A stretch of DNA of 64,000 nt from Progne subis subis (taxonomy: Eukaryota; Chordata; Aves; Passeriformes; Hirundinidae), in the NCBI GenBank assembly GCA_022316685.1, contig JAKJHU010000151.1, forward strand, positions 248,001-312,000, read 5' to 3'. The notes beneath the pieces are model-generated. The model did not search any database, was not told the DNA's origin, and saw only the letters and a program-made list of their open reading frames with translations. Shown one piece after another: positions 44,984 through 55,788 of this stretch (the first letter of the stretch is position 1; every line of letters starts with the position of its first letter). Both the position numbers and the translations under genes were made by a program.

Positions 44984-47249
44984 CTGGATGTGTCCTGTTC
45001 CACTTTTTCCTCGTGGAAAACCCATTAAACAGAGAAAAAACCACCAAAACATTAAATTAATACATTAAATAAATAACAAAAAATAAATATAGTTTGCATT
45101 AATTGAACAGAGCTTGCAGAGTGTGTTCCAGTGGGAGATTTCCATTGAATTGATAGAAATTAGGGAAAACCCAGCTTTTGTGCCAGGACACGTCCCTGTA
45201 TTTTTATGGCTTTTTTTTTTTTTAATGAGTCAGGAAAGCTTCTTTTGATTTTATGATTTCCAGGATGTTCTAATGGACAAAATCATCAAAGCAGGGATGG
45301 ATTGAGTGATATTTTTAGGAATTTGCCACCATGAATATTCCATGTATTTCTATATATACACACCTAAAAATATTACTATAAATGCATTCTATTTATCTAT
45401 GTTTTTTTTTTTTTAAATAAAAATAAATATAAATATCTCGACTTGGGATGAAGCAGCAGAGGGAATTGGAAAGTGTGACCTAGCCTAATTCCAAAGTATC
45501 CCTTTCTTGATGTATTTTCAGTCCTAGATTTAGTAAACCAGCTTATTCCTGGTCAAATTCCTGAGGTGGTACATTTTGGGATTTTCTTTTCTTCACTCTG
45601 CAATTCAGCTCCCGACAAATAGGTTATACCTGGATGAGGGAGGCTGCTGGAAGTGAATTCTGGGAGTGTTTTAGAGCAGCATTATCCCGTTCCTGAAATC
45701 CTTTGCTTTGTTTTAATCACCCAAAATAAATTTCCAGTTTTATTGCAATATTATTGTGTATTTGGGAATGACAAATTTCTTCCCCCTCTTCCCAAAGTCA
45801 CATTTTTTTGGGATAAGAAATAAAACTGGACCTGATATCCCTCAGTTCCCAGATGATGGGATGAGATCCTGGTACCAAATCCCTGATCCATTTTCAGGGA
45901 TAATTTTCCCACCTGATGGATGCTTTTTTTTCTCTGGAAAAACAGTTGGAGGCAACACCTCTCCCCACTCAGGAATCTCCTTGGGGCGGTTGGGTTTGAA
46001 AATAAATCCCAGGGTGTCTGGGGAATCCCAGGATGGAGAGAGGGTGGAATTAAGTCCTCAAGAGAGGAGGGAATTTCCACCACCTCACACCTCCCTGGTG
46101 AGGTGAGAGCTGCCCTCACAGAGGGCATAATTTTGGGAATATAGTTGGTATTCCAGGGAGGAATGTCCCTAAGCCACCTCCAGCATGCCAGGGAGGTCCC
46201 ACCCTGTTCCTCTCCAGGGAAGGAGGACATTGTTCCAGTGTCACCCCCAGCCAAAAGATGTTAAACAGCTCCGCAGGACCTCCCACCTCCCTGGATCCAT
46301 CTTCCCTCGGATCCATCTTCCCTGGAATCGCTGCACCGCAAGGATTTGTTCCACTCCAATCTGTCAGGATTGGGAGGCCTCAAAGTTGGTGGAGATGTTT
46401 ATTAAAGGTTTCCCAGGGGTTGGAGAAGGAGAGGCAATTTCCTTCCTGGGCTCGGAGCGCGGCTCCCATCCCTGTTCCATAGCGTGGCAGGGATGAGGGG
46501 GGTTTTCTCTTCCTTCTCTGCCAGTAAAAATGAAATAAAATCCCTCTTCCCCATTCCCAGATTGCCACCCAAGGGGGATCAATATTTGTTATCCTCCTTT
46601 TCCAGCTGCAGGAAAAGGGAAAAGGTGATGGCGTGGGGATGGATGAGCCACGTGTGCCATCCTGGAACATCTGAGCACAGCCATCCCAAAGCTTTTTAAT
46701 TTCTGGGAAGAGGGAGATGCCTGCATGGACCCCCTCAGGAGGCGGATTCTGGAATCAGACAGGGTAGTTCTGGGAAGGTGGTGGGAAGGAGGTCAGGGCT
46801 CAGGAGGGATGCCAGCTCCCTCGGGATTGATTGGGAGGTGGCATTTCGTGCCAGCCGAACCGCTCTGCTCCGGTGTGAGGTTTTTGGGGAATCCTGTTCC
46901 TTAGGGCTCCCCTTCTTCCTCATTTTTCCCTCCCCCAAAATTAATTTTCAGAGTTTTCCTGCCCTGGGAACAGTGGGGAGCAGGGGAAAGTTATTCCAAA
47001 AAAGAAGTTGGGTCACCTCCTCATCCAGGTGAGTGTTCCTGGGGCTGACTCATTTTGGATAATCTGGAATAACTCCAGGGAAGCCACCGGGGATGGCAGA
47101 GGAGCAAACCCAGAGGGAAGTGAAACAGAAATTAACCCTTGGCATGTGCCCATGGATTTATCTGAAGGCAAAGGATTTTATTACACTGGCTTAAGTGGGC
47201 TTTAGATGGAGTCTCTGGAAAAAGCGGGGAAGGGTTGCTAGAATCCTTC

Positions 47250-47660
47250 CTGAGCTAATTAATCAAATATATAATAAATAAATCACCTGCAGTCACGGTC
47301 AGGTGTCTGGGATGGAGGCGGCACAGCTTTAAGCAGAATTCCAGGCTTTGTATCCTTGGGATTATGGTTATTTAATTATATTGGAGCTGCCTTTGGAAGC
47401 TGGTGGGCAGCAGGTACCAGGTGAGGAGAGCTCCCTGCTTTATTCCGAGGAAAGATTTGATCTCTCTGTTCCAGTGATGAATTTTCCCTGATGAAATTAA
47501 ACTTATTTCAGATTAAGTGTTGGGGGGCAGGGGGGGGGGAGGAAGAAAAAAGTGTTTTCTATTTTGAGCTGCGAGAGAAGCGAAGAAATAACTCCCTACT
47601 GAGATTAATTCTTATCATTTTAAGGTATGATGACAGATAAAAAAGAACTTCAGAGCTGAT
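47250..47660. promoter_or_regulatory. Candidate conserved non-coding region
   Basis: AT/TAAT-rich words: GAGCTAATTAATC (47252), GAGATTAATTCTTATC (47600) and GACAGATAAAAAAG (47632), with GATA-type sites. It is repeat-free apart from a G-rich run at 47522-47541. Weak, motif-based call. Confidence 0.22.
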
Positions 47661-48797
47661 ATAAAATGAGATTCAGAGCTTTGCAGGGGAAAAAGGGCAA
47701 ATATTTTGGGGGAATTTTCATGGAAATTTCTTCCTGTATTTTTGTTGACAAAACATGGATTTGAAAGGCTTTGATTGCCCCACTCACACCTGACAATTGC
47801 ACAACTCCCGGGGTTAATTTTTAGGGATTGTCAAGGAGAACTGAAAGCGAAACCCATCACCAGGACGAGAGGGAGAAGGATGAGTTTAACTTCCCCTTTT
47901 ATTTTGTTTATTAACTTGGAACGTTTCCCACCCTTGGATTCTGGCTGGAGATTGCAATTCCTTTCTTTCTGAGCGCTGAACTCCTGCTGACTTCCAGGCT
48001 GAAGCTCTTTTCCAGCCTCATTTCAGCACCGTTGGATGCAGGAGAGTGAGGATTAGAGCAGCAGAACTGCGAGGATTTTGCTTTTTCGGGTTGTTGGAGG
48101 CTCTGCTTTTCCTACTGGTGGTGTGGCCTCCATCCCTGAGCATCCTCATCCTCATGGCAGTGATTTATGGAATGTCCACACCTTCTTCCGAGGCAAAATT
48201 CTTAGACACTCAGTGAAATTGAAATTACATCCAGGACAAAATTCCCTCCCTGGAAAGGCAAAGTCAACCCCATTTCCTGATTTTTCACGTTTTAATTTCA
48301 CTTTCCAGGTGCTGCTTCTCCAGCTAAAGGAGGAGAGCTTGTCCCACGATTATGGAATCAAGGAGGGCTCAGGAGATTGGATGTGACACCTGGGGCACCT
48401 GGAAAAGTCACCTAATCCCCTTGTGACAATGGAAAAGGGAGCTGAGGCCGAATTTCCAGCAGCTCTCCCTATTTGTAGTTTCCCGGGTGCCTGAATTTAT
48501 TTCTTACCTGTGCAGCCAAAGTGCACACTTTACAACAGTGCTCTCTTTACAACAGTGGCAATTAACAGTTTGGATTAATTACCTGCACCAAAGGTGCGAC
48601 TTTTTTCATGACATGTGATCTCAAGGCTCATGTAAAATTCCAGGTGGTGTCTGAATTTCTCCATCATCCCATTAAGTCTTCTCTCCCTTGCTCCAGGTCA
48701 GCCACCAGAGGGGAATGAGGTTGGGATGTTTGAGGGTGGAATCACAACTAATGGGGGGTTTGACACCCCCTGGTGAAAATTTGGCTGGATGAACTTT

Positions 48798-49191
48798 GGG
48801 AGAGCTGGGAATATCCAGCCTGGAGAAGCCAAGGATCCAGGGAGACCTCAGAGCTCCTTCCAGTGCCTGAAGGGGCTCCAGGAGAGCTGGAGAGGGACTT
48901 GGGACAAGGGATGGAGGGACAGGACCCAGGGAATGGCTTCCCACAGCCAGAGGGCAGGGTTAGATGGGATACTGGGGAGTGATTCTTGGCTGTGATGGTG
49001 GTGAGGCCCTGGAATGGATTCCCAGAGAAGCTGTGGCTGCCCCAACCTTGGAATTGTTCCAGGCCAGGTTGGATGGGGCTTGGATCAACCTGGGATGGTG
49101 GAAGGTGTCCCTGTCCTAGCTGGTGAGAGGTTGGAACTGGATGGTGTTTGAGATCTGTTCTAACCCAAACCATTCCAGGATTCTCTGATTC
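48798..49191 (+). mobile_element. CR1 LINE, 5'-truncated, 3' end intact
   Basis: 'ttgggagagctgggaatat', 'gaaggggctccaggagagct', 'gaatggcttcccacagccag', 'gatgggatactggggagtga' and 'accattccaggattctctga'. It belongs to the same class as 44021. Confidence 0.95.
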
Positions 49192-49689
49192 TGTTGTGTT
49201 TTGGCCCAGGTGGAGACAGGAGTAGGATGTACAAGGAAGAGCCCTTCCATTCCCATTCCCAGACGGCAGTTCCCAGAGCAACAACCAGGAAGGGGAATGT
49301 TGGACAAGCCTCCTGTGAGGCTGAGTCTCTTTTTCCACTTCTGCTCTCCTCCTCGGTGCACAGAGAGTTTTGGGATGAAGGTGGAGATGATGGAATCAGA
49401 GCACGGGAATGACTGCGGCCGAGACACGATCCCAGGGAAGATCCCACAAACTCTGCCTGCCTTTCCTGCCTCCTCCAGTTCTTTATCACTGCTGTTTTCC
49501 CTCTCTGCTTTCCCTGAGCTCCTGGCAGCATTCCTGGCTGCTTTTCCCTGCTGGTGCCCAGCCCTGGCTGGATGAGGTCAGGGACAACAAGAAGGAAAAC
49601 AGGAGGGAACCAGGCCAATTTGTCCCGCTCATCCCTGTCTCCCTATCTGCCATCCCCAGTCCAGATCCGCTTGCCCTCCTTAAACAAGA
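49192..49689. other. Unique non-coding DNA
   Basis: No repeat or exon recognised. Confidence 0.4.
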
Positions 49690-49900
49690 TCTCAACTGAC
49701 CGTAAGGCTTCTGTCACTCCACCAAAATCAAACCCCTTCCCTCATCAAATCCCTAATCAGCCGGAACGGCTCCGTTATCCGTGCGAAATTGACTCTTCTC
49801 CGCTCCTTCTGCTGACCGCTGCCCTTCAATGAGCCGGCCCCGGCTCTGACTCCGAGGGCAACATCTCCTCTAATTATATTTCCCCTGCCTTTTCCAAATC
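49690..49900. promoter_or_regulatory. Candidate conserved non-coding element
   Basis: CpG-bearing sequence (GCCGGAACGGCTCCG, GTTATCCGTGCG) with CCTAATCAGCC and CTCTAATTATATTTCC, repeat-free and without an open frame. Weak, motif-based call. Confidence 0.25.
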
Positions 49901-50809
49901 CTCTCAGCCACCGGGACGAGCCCAGGTATCGAGGAGAGTGGGAGGATTAATGGAGAAGCCAGGAGTGGATTGCAGCGGGAAAATTTGCAGCCGCGTGCTC
50001 CCGGCTGGTTTGGGAAGGGTGATTTTGAGACGGGAATGGCAGAGCTCCTGCTCCAAGGTGGAGGTGGTGGCGTGGTGGGACCTCAAGGGTGAACGTGTTC
50101 ACCCCTTCCCAGGAAAAAATCGTTCCCTTCTGGCCACCCAAAAGAGAGGAGGAAGGGATGGAGGGAGGACAGGGAAAGTTTTCAGCTCCTGTGGCGCCCC
50201 ACATCCTCCACTGTCTGATTTTCCAAGAGAAAAGAAATATTCCTTTGTCCATAACCAGCCCTTGAAAGTGGCATTGTGTTAATTGCCTTCAGATTCCCAA
50301 AAAAGACTCAGAAGGAGGGGCACAGCTTAAAACTGGGATATAAAAAAGGAACAACCACAAGCAGCGGTTTAGGAATGCCACAGGGATCCTGGACAACAAG
50401 CTTGGAGAAGGATCCTTTGCTGCTGGGCCAAGCTGGCCTAGAGACACCAGGAATTCTGAGATCATTGGAAATCCTGTGAGGATGGGCAGGTGTACAAATC
50501 CAGGATGATTTTCCAATCTTTATGGATGCCCCTCAAATCAGGGCAAGAAGCTCCGCAGAGGTGGTGGGAATGTGAGGGGACAACACTCAGCTAACCCAGC
50601 AGGAAAAACCCCTTCCCGAGTGGGTCAGGATGTAGGGAATGATGGCATTTGTTCCATTCTCCCCAATCCACAGGATTTTCCCCGCGATGCCACAATCCTG
50701 CCAGGAACATCTCAGTGTCAGATCTCAGGGCTGCGTTTTTCAGCCAGGAGATGGGAATGGATTATCGAGGGAGGGGATTTGATTCTGTGGAAATAAACTC
50801 AGTCTTTGG
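49901..50809. other. Unique non-coding DNA
   Basis: No repeat family or exon recognised. Confidence 0.4.
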
Positions 50810-51000
50810 AAATGGAATTAGCGCGGAATGTTTAATCAAAGGAATAATGGATTGGCAGTGGGATAACGCCAAACCCTGCCCACAATAACCACGATTTATG
50901 GCTCGTGTTGCCACGAAGTCAATTTGGGGTTAATTTCTCTGCTTTGCTCCAGCTCTGTTTTCTGGCAGCTCCGTCTGATGGGAGGCGGGTGATGGGAAAT
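50810..51000. promoter_or_regulatory. Candidate conserved non-coding element
   Basis: Contains GGAATTAGCGCGG, a TTTAATCAAAGGAATAATGG stretch (a TCF/LEF-like ATCAAAG plus TAAT cores), ACGATTTATGGC and GGGGTTAATTTC. Repeat-free. Confidence 0.3.
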
Positions 51001-51386
51001 GCCTGCATTTTGGAATTTAGAAGCTGGAGGTTGTTTTTTTTTGCCGGGGATATTCAGGATTTTTGTTCTTTTCCTGCTGCCTGTGGGGTGACCTTTCATG
51101 GTGCCAGAGGTGGACATCTTCCCTGGCTCCGGGAGAATTTCCTGGGATCAGGGAGTTTCTCCTTCAGGTGATTTAAGGTCAAAACATGGCCCAGCATAGA
51201 CCACAGCTGAAGGCTTTATTCCCTCTATCCAGCCCTTCTGGAGAAGAGAAATGGAGAAGGAATGGAGGTGGACGGATGCGTCACCATGGATAGGAACCCG
51301 ATGGGAATTGTGCATTGAGTTCTGATGGGAATTCTGACCCCTGCCTGGGGATTATGCACCACCCAAGTGTGTTTTTACTGATTAGG
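51001..51386. other. Unique non-coding DNA
   Basis: No repeat or exon recognised. Confidence 0.35.
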
Positions 51387-51508
51387 CATATTAATGATAT
51401 TTATATTTATTTATAAATATTTATAGTTTTTTAATATCTGTTTGGGTCTAATAATGCCCAAATTTGACCGGATGATCCTGATTTAAGGATTTGTCTTAAA
51501 ATCCACCA
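51387..51508 (+). repeat. AT-rich dispersed local repeat, copy B
   Basis: Nearly the same sequence as 44863-44983 in the same orientation. Differences are mainly single substitutions (for example CCAAAATTTGGCC against CCCAAATTTGACC). Confidence 0.85.
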
Positions 51509-51523
51509 CCTAATCAATCCATT

Positions 51524-51581
51524 TAATGATATTTATATTTATTTAAGAATATTTATAGGTTTTTTTATATCTGTTTGGGTC
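51524..51581 (+). repeat. AT-rich dispersed local repeat, partial copy C
   Basis: 'taatgatatttatatttatt' and 'atatctgtttgggtc' repeat the first half of copy B 15 bp after it ends, in the same orientation. Confidence 0.82.
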
Positions 51582-53256
51582 CCAGTTCCAAGAGTGGTGT
51601 GTGCTGGGGATAGGCAACCACTTTAATCCAGGGAGAATTTTCTGGATCCAATCCTTGAGCTCAGCCCAGCTTTCCTCTCCAAAATCCTAGGATAAGTGAA
51701 GCTGGAAAAGAGCAAGAAGACTCTGGGCTACCAGTTTCAACTTGTGGCCACCTTCCTCATCCAATCACTTTTCCTTGTGTCAAGCTGGATCCTCTTCCAG
51801 TTCAACTTGGATTTTGTCCCTTGAGGATGGTGACAGTGGAACCCGGCCTTGGGATGAGTCAGTCGGACCAGAACCCATCCCAGTTTCTGCTGTGGGGTCA
51901 TGGATATCAACCCCAGCTCTGGCATCTTTCCCTGGATATCTCCAGAAGTTGCGGCCTCTTCTTGAGCCACAAAACTAAATTTGATCCCGCATCTTTGGGA
52001 CTCTACCATAGCTCACTTGGAGTATTCCAAGGGAAGAGGATTCTTTCATTCCTTTCCCTTCCAGCTTTTCCCATCCTGGTGCCCAGCTCCCTGCAGAGGA
52101 GGGGAATCATGTTCATGACTTCAGGTGCTTCTCCTTTTTAGTGCAGATTTGAAAAATAACAGGAAAATAAAGAAACCACTTCCTTTAATTCCATAGAGCA
52201 AACCCACTGAATTCCAATCCATAAAATTTTATAGACAACAATAAACCAAAAATGTTGGCCCCTCTATTGAGTTGTTTAAGAGGCTGCTGTGGCATTTTCC
52301 TGCCTTGTCATTCCCCTGCTCTGCAGTGGGAATATAAATCACCTGGAACAAGTGTAAGACTCAAGCTCAAACACATCCCAGGTAGGAGGGAAGGGGCGAA
52401 GGAGCAGGGTAATCCGTGGGCTGAACAGCTCATGGCTCTGGATACATTTCTCTGGGGGTGAATAAAGGATATTTGTCAAATATTGAAACCAGTTTGGTTG
52501 TTCCCTGTCATTCCCCAATTTTTTTTTTTTCAGGGGAAAAAAAAAAAAAAAAAGAAATCATTAAAAAGAAAACCAAAAAACCCCATCTACAAAAAGCCAA
52601 ACCAAACAAAAACTCCCTAAAAACTGTTCCAAATCAGCCCTGCTTGTAATTCCCTAATATTTTTCACCTTCTAAGCTGAAATTTCTGACTCTGCTCCTAT
52701 CCAAACATAAATACTCCTGAACCACTTAAAAAAAAATAAATTTATTTTCAACACAGCAGCAAAATTCCATGTTTTTTCTCTATTTCTCAAATTCATGTGA
52801 AAAATGGGATTCTTTTCCTCCGAGATGCTGCAGAGTAATACTGGATAATGGAAGCTGTTGTTCCAGGACATCAAAACATGGCATGGGATGAGCCTTCCAG
52901 GGGAAGACTTAAATCAATAAGCTTTGAGCCTGGGAAAATAGGACATTCACTGGAGACGTTTACAGCCAGCACAGGTTTTTTTTCCCCCTTTTCCAGTGTT
53001 TTGCATGTGAGGAGGGATTCTTTCATCTGGATTATTCCCTCATTAAAACCAAGGGCTGTCAGATTTGATGCCAGGATCAGGGCTCGGCTTCCTAAAATGC
53101 TCCCGTGGGAAGCTGCTCCTTTGTGAGGGTTTTAAGTAGGGCTGCGCTGAGATTCCCGACGTTAGGGGGAACAATCTCCATTTTTAAAGTGGATTTGAAG
53201 GTTTTTTTAGGATGTTCTACCTCCCAGTCAGCCCAGGATAGATTGAACCGGAGCCT
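51582..53256. other. Unique DNA with T and A tracts
   Basis: Contains a T12/A18 pair of runs (52519-52554) and AT-rich sequence around 52725-52745. No repeat family or exon recognised. Confidence 0.45.
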
Positions 53257-53376
53257 CCATCCCTGGAAGTGCTCAAGGAAAGCCTGGTTGTGGCCTTAAA
53301 TGCGCAGGTTGGTGATGGCAAAAGTTGGACTCGATGATCTTGGAGGTGTTTTCCAATCGAAATGATTCCGAGATTC
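53257..53376 (+). mobile_element. CR1 3'-end fragment
   Basis: 'catccctggaagtgctcaag', 'gttggactcgatgatcttgg' and 'aggtgttttccaatcgaaat' then 'gattccgagattcttgg'. About 120 bp, separate from the long CR1 that starts 170 bp later. Confidence 0.9.
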
Positions 53377-53705
53377 TTGGAACACCCTCATAGCTTCATG
53401 ATGGAAAAGCAGAAGAAAACCCAGCTTCATGCCCACCCTTGGACTTGATAAAGAACAGCAAAACCACCCTGGAGATGTTGCTTCTCAAAGGATCCATGAA
53501 CGCACCTGGAAATTCTTCCACTGCCTGAATCTCGTTATTTCTGAAACTTCTTAGCGGATGAGGAAAAGACTGCGGATGTGCCTGCCTAGACTTTAGTAGT
53601 CTTTGATGGTGTTTCCCATACCATTCTCCTGGAAAAACTGTTCATGGCTTGGAGGGATGTTTCCTGGAAAAAACCACAACTGCCTGTGCCCAAAGAGTGG
53701 CAGGG

Positions 53706-54503
53706 AATGGAATTGAATCCATTTGGGACTGGTGTTCCAGAGAGTTCAGGACTGGGAACAATCTTCTTCAAGATCTTTATTAATGATGTGAATAAGGGGG
53801 TTGAGGGAACCCTCAAGGCTGAATGTCACTGAGACACACAAAGCAGTCACATGCAGACAAGAGATTTTCGCAGGGCAGAGGTCCTTCCGATCCATCTCCC
53901 AGCTGAGACAGCCGGAGAGCGAGCCTCTTTGTTTATTTCTTACTTTTTATACATTTGTGGGTCTAGCAGAAGATTGGCTTTTTGGGGTTTCCACCCCTCA
54001 GCCTCAGTGGCCAGACCAATTGTCAGTTACAATTGTTTTCAGGTTAGAAATATGCAAAGGACAGAGAATGAAAAACAAAGGATTTGTTTATGTTACATCT
54101 GTGGGAAAAGGTAGAAAACTGCTCTAATATTGTACAGTAACTAAAAGATCTGACTCCATTATGAAATTGAAAAAGGCTAATAAAAAAACTCAGAAAAACC
54201 AGGGTAACAGCTGAAGGTGATGCCAAGTTGGATCCTGGATCTGCAGAGGGATCAGGACAGGCTGGATCCGTGGGCTGAGGTTCAACAAGGCCAAGTGAAT
54301 GGAATTTAATCCATTTGGGAGCAGTGTGGTGTTCCAGAGGGTTCAGGACTGGGAACAATCTTCTTCAAGATCTCTATTAATGATCTGGATAAGGGGGTTG
54401 AGGGAACCCTCAAGGCTGGAGATGACGCCAGGTCGGATCGTGGATCTGCAGAGGAATCAGGGCAGGGTGGATCCGTGGGCTGAGGTTCAACAAGGCCAAG
54501 TGA
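53706..54503 (+). repeat. Tandem duplication inside the CR1 reverse-transcriptase region
   Basis: Unit A is 53706-53823 plus 54216-54298, interrupted by the LTR and one copy of its target-site duplication. Unit B is 54299-54503. Both read from 'aatggaatt(g/t)aatccattt' through 'ggttcaggactgggaacaat'-like sequence and 'ttgagggaaccctcaaggct' to 'gttcaacaaggccaagtga'. The CR1 order expected from other copies contains this block once. Confidence 0.88.
53824..54209 (-). mobile_element. Solo LTR of an endogenous retrovirus with 6-bp target-site duplication
   Basis: On the minus strand the element starts TGTTAC and ends GTGACA (TG...CA termini). It is flanked by GCTGAA at 53818-53823 and again at 54210-54215. 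A TATAAAAAG box (complement of 53943-53951) and AATAAA (complement of 53932-53937) sit close together, followed by a GC-rich U5-like end of about 105 bp. This is the compact U3-R-U5 layout of avian betaretrovirus-like (ERVK) LTRs, which duplicate 6 bp. No viral coding sequence is present. Confidence 0.9.
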
Positions 54504-55204
54504 TGGGTCATGCACTGGGCCACAACAATCCCATGGAATGCTCTGGACTTGGGGAATACTTGGCTGGAAAGCTTCCCATTGGAAAATTGGGAATGCTGGT
54601 TGGCAGCAGCTGAGCTCAGGTGTGTCCAGGTGGCCAAGGAGGGCACCTGGCTTGTCCCAGCTGTGGTGTGGTCACAGGACCAGGGCAATGATTGTCCTGC
54701 TGTGCTGGCACTGCTGGGGCGCCTCCAGTCCTGGGGTCACTTTTGGCTCCTTCAGGACAAAGACTTCGAGGGGCTGGAGCACGTCCAGAGAAAGGAAAGG
54801 AGCTGGGAAGGGTCTGGAGATCCAGGAGTGGCTGAAGGAACTGGAGGTGGAGGAAAGGAGGCTCAGGGGGGGCCTTCTGGGTCTCCACATCTCCCTGACA
54901 AGAGGGTGGAGCCAGGTGGGAATTGGGCTCTGATTCCAGGGAATGTGGGACAGAAATGGAGGAAATGGAGCTGTGCCAGGGGAGGTTTAGGCTGGATACC
55001 AGGAGAAAAATTCTTCATGGAAAGGTGGTCAGCCCTGGTAAAGGCTGCCCAGGGCAGTGATGGAATCACCATCCCTGAAGGGATTTAAAAGCCATTGGAT
55101 GTGACCCTTGGGCACCTGGTTTAGTGGTGGCCTCGGCACTGCTGGGTTAATGGCTGGACTCAAGGATCTTAAATGTCTTTTCCAACCTAAATGACTCCAT
55201 GATC

Positions 55205-55788
55205 CTTTTTTGGGACCACCAGTGACAGTGTCAGGATGAGACCCGCTGAGAGGTTATGCAGAGGAAAATCTGCACTGATGGATTTATGATGGAAACCCGG
55301 GATGGTGCTCCCACATCCCACCCTCCCATCCATACCCCTCATACCTGACAGCTGCCTGGACATTTACTCCCAGAGAAAATTCCTAAATCCCAAATCCCCA
55401 AAGAACAGAGAGTAGGTCCCAGGAATCCCAAACCACTCAACTCTGCTTCCAATGCCCATTTTCTTTATTTGCTCCTTTCCCCAGGATCTGCAAAGGGAGC
55501 CTCCAGATTTTTCTTCCATCTGGCACCACCACAGTAGGGAAAAAACCCAGGAATGTTGTCCCCATATTTGCAGTAATTTCTTGTGCTAAACTTTTTCCCT
55601 AATAATTTGAGCAGTGGGCAGACTTTGTGTCTAATGAGCTATGGAGGGCACAGGCAGTTAAACATTCCCAGAGCGCCTGGAGAAACCCATCCCATCATCA
55701 CAACGACGGGGAGATTAAGGCTCCAATTAAAAGGAGACAGGGCAGTGACCAACCGTGAGCAGCCTAGGTTCCTGAAGAGCTGATTTAG
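55205..55788. other. Unique non-coding DNA
   Basis: No gene or repeat recognised between the CR1 end and the large LTR-like element. 55575-55640 is AT-rich with CCTAATAATTTGAG. Confidence 0.45.

Larger units (their letters stand above)
44479..48797. other. Unique, partly AT-rich non-coding DNA
   Basis: The longest interval without a CR1. It holds the first copy of an AT-rich local repeat (44863-44983), AT-rich DNA to 45440 with T runs at about 45208 and 45402, and a TAAT/GATA-rich stretch (47250-47660) with a G-rich run (47522-47541). No exon recognised. Confidence 0.5.
53551..55204 (+). mobile_element. Longest CR1 LINE, with reverse-transcriptase remnants, duplicated and LTR-interrupted
   Basis: About 1.27 kb of CR1 (excluding the LTR) runs from the reverse-transcriptase coding region to the 3' end. 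The coding remnant starts with a Leu-Asp-Phe-Ser box near 53588, frameshifted by a small deletion, and later has Ile-Asn-Asp-Leu-Asp (about 54377). The catalytic Phe-Ala-Asp-Asp box reads Ala-Gly-Asp-Asp at about 54415-54426. The 3' region has 'gccaggggaggtttaggctg', 'ggctgcccagggcagtgatg' and 'cttttccaacctaaatgact'. A 386-bp LTR (53824-54209) interrupts it and an about 205-bp block is duplicated. It is inactive. The left limit is approximate. Confidence 0.93.
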
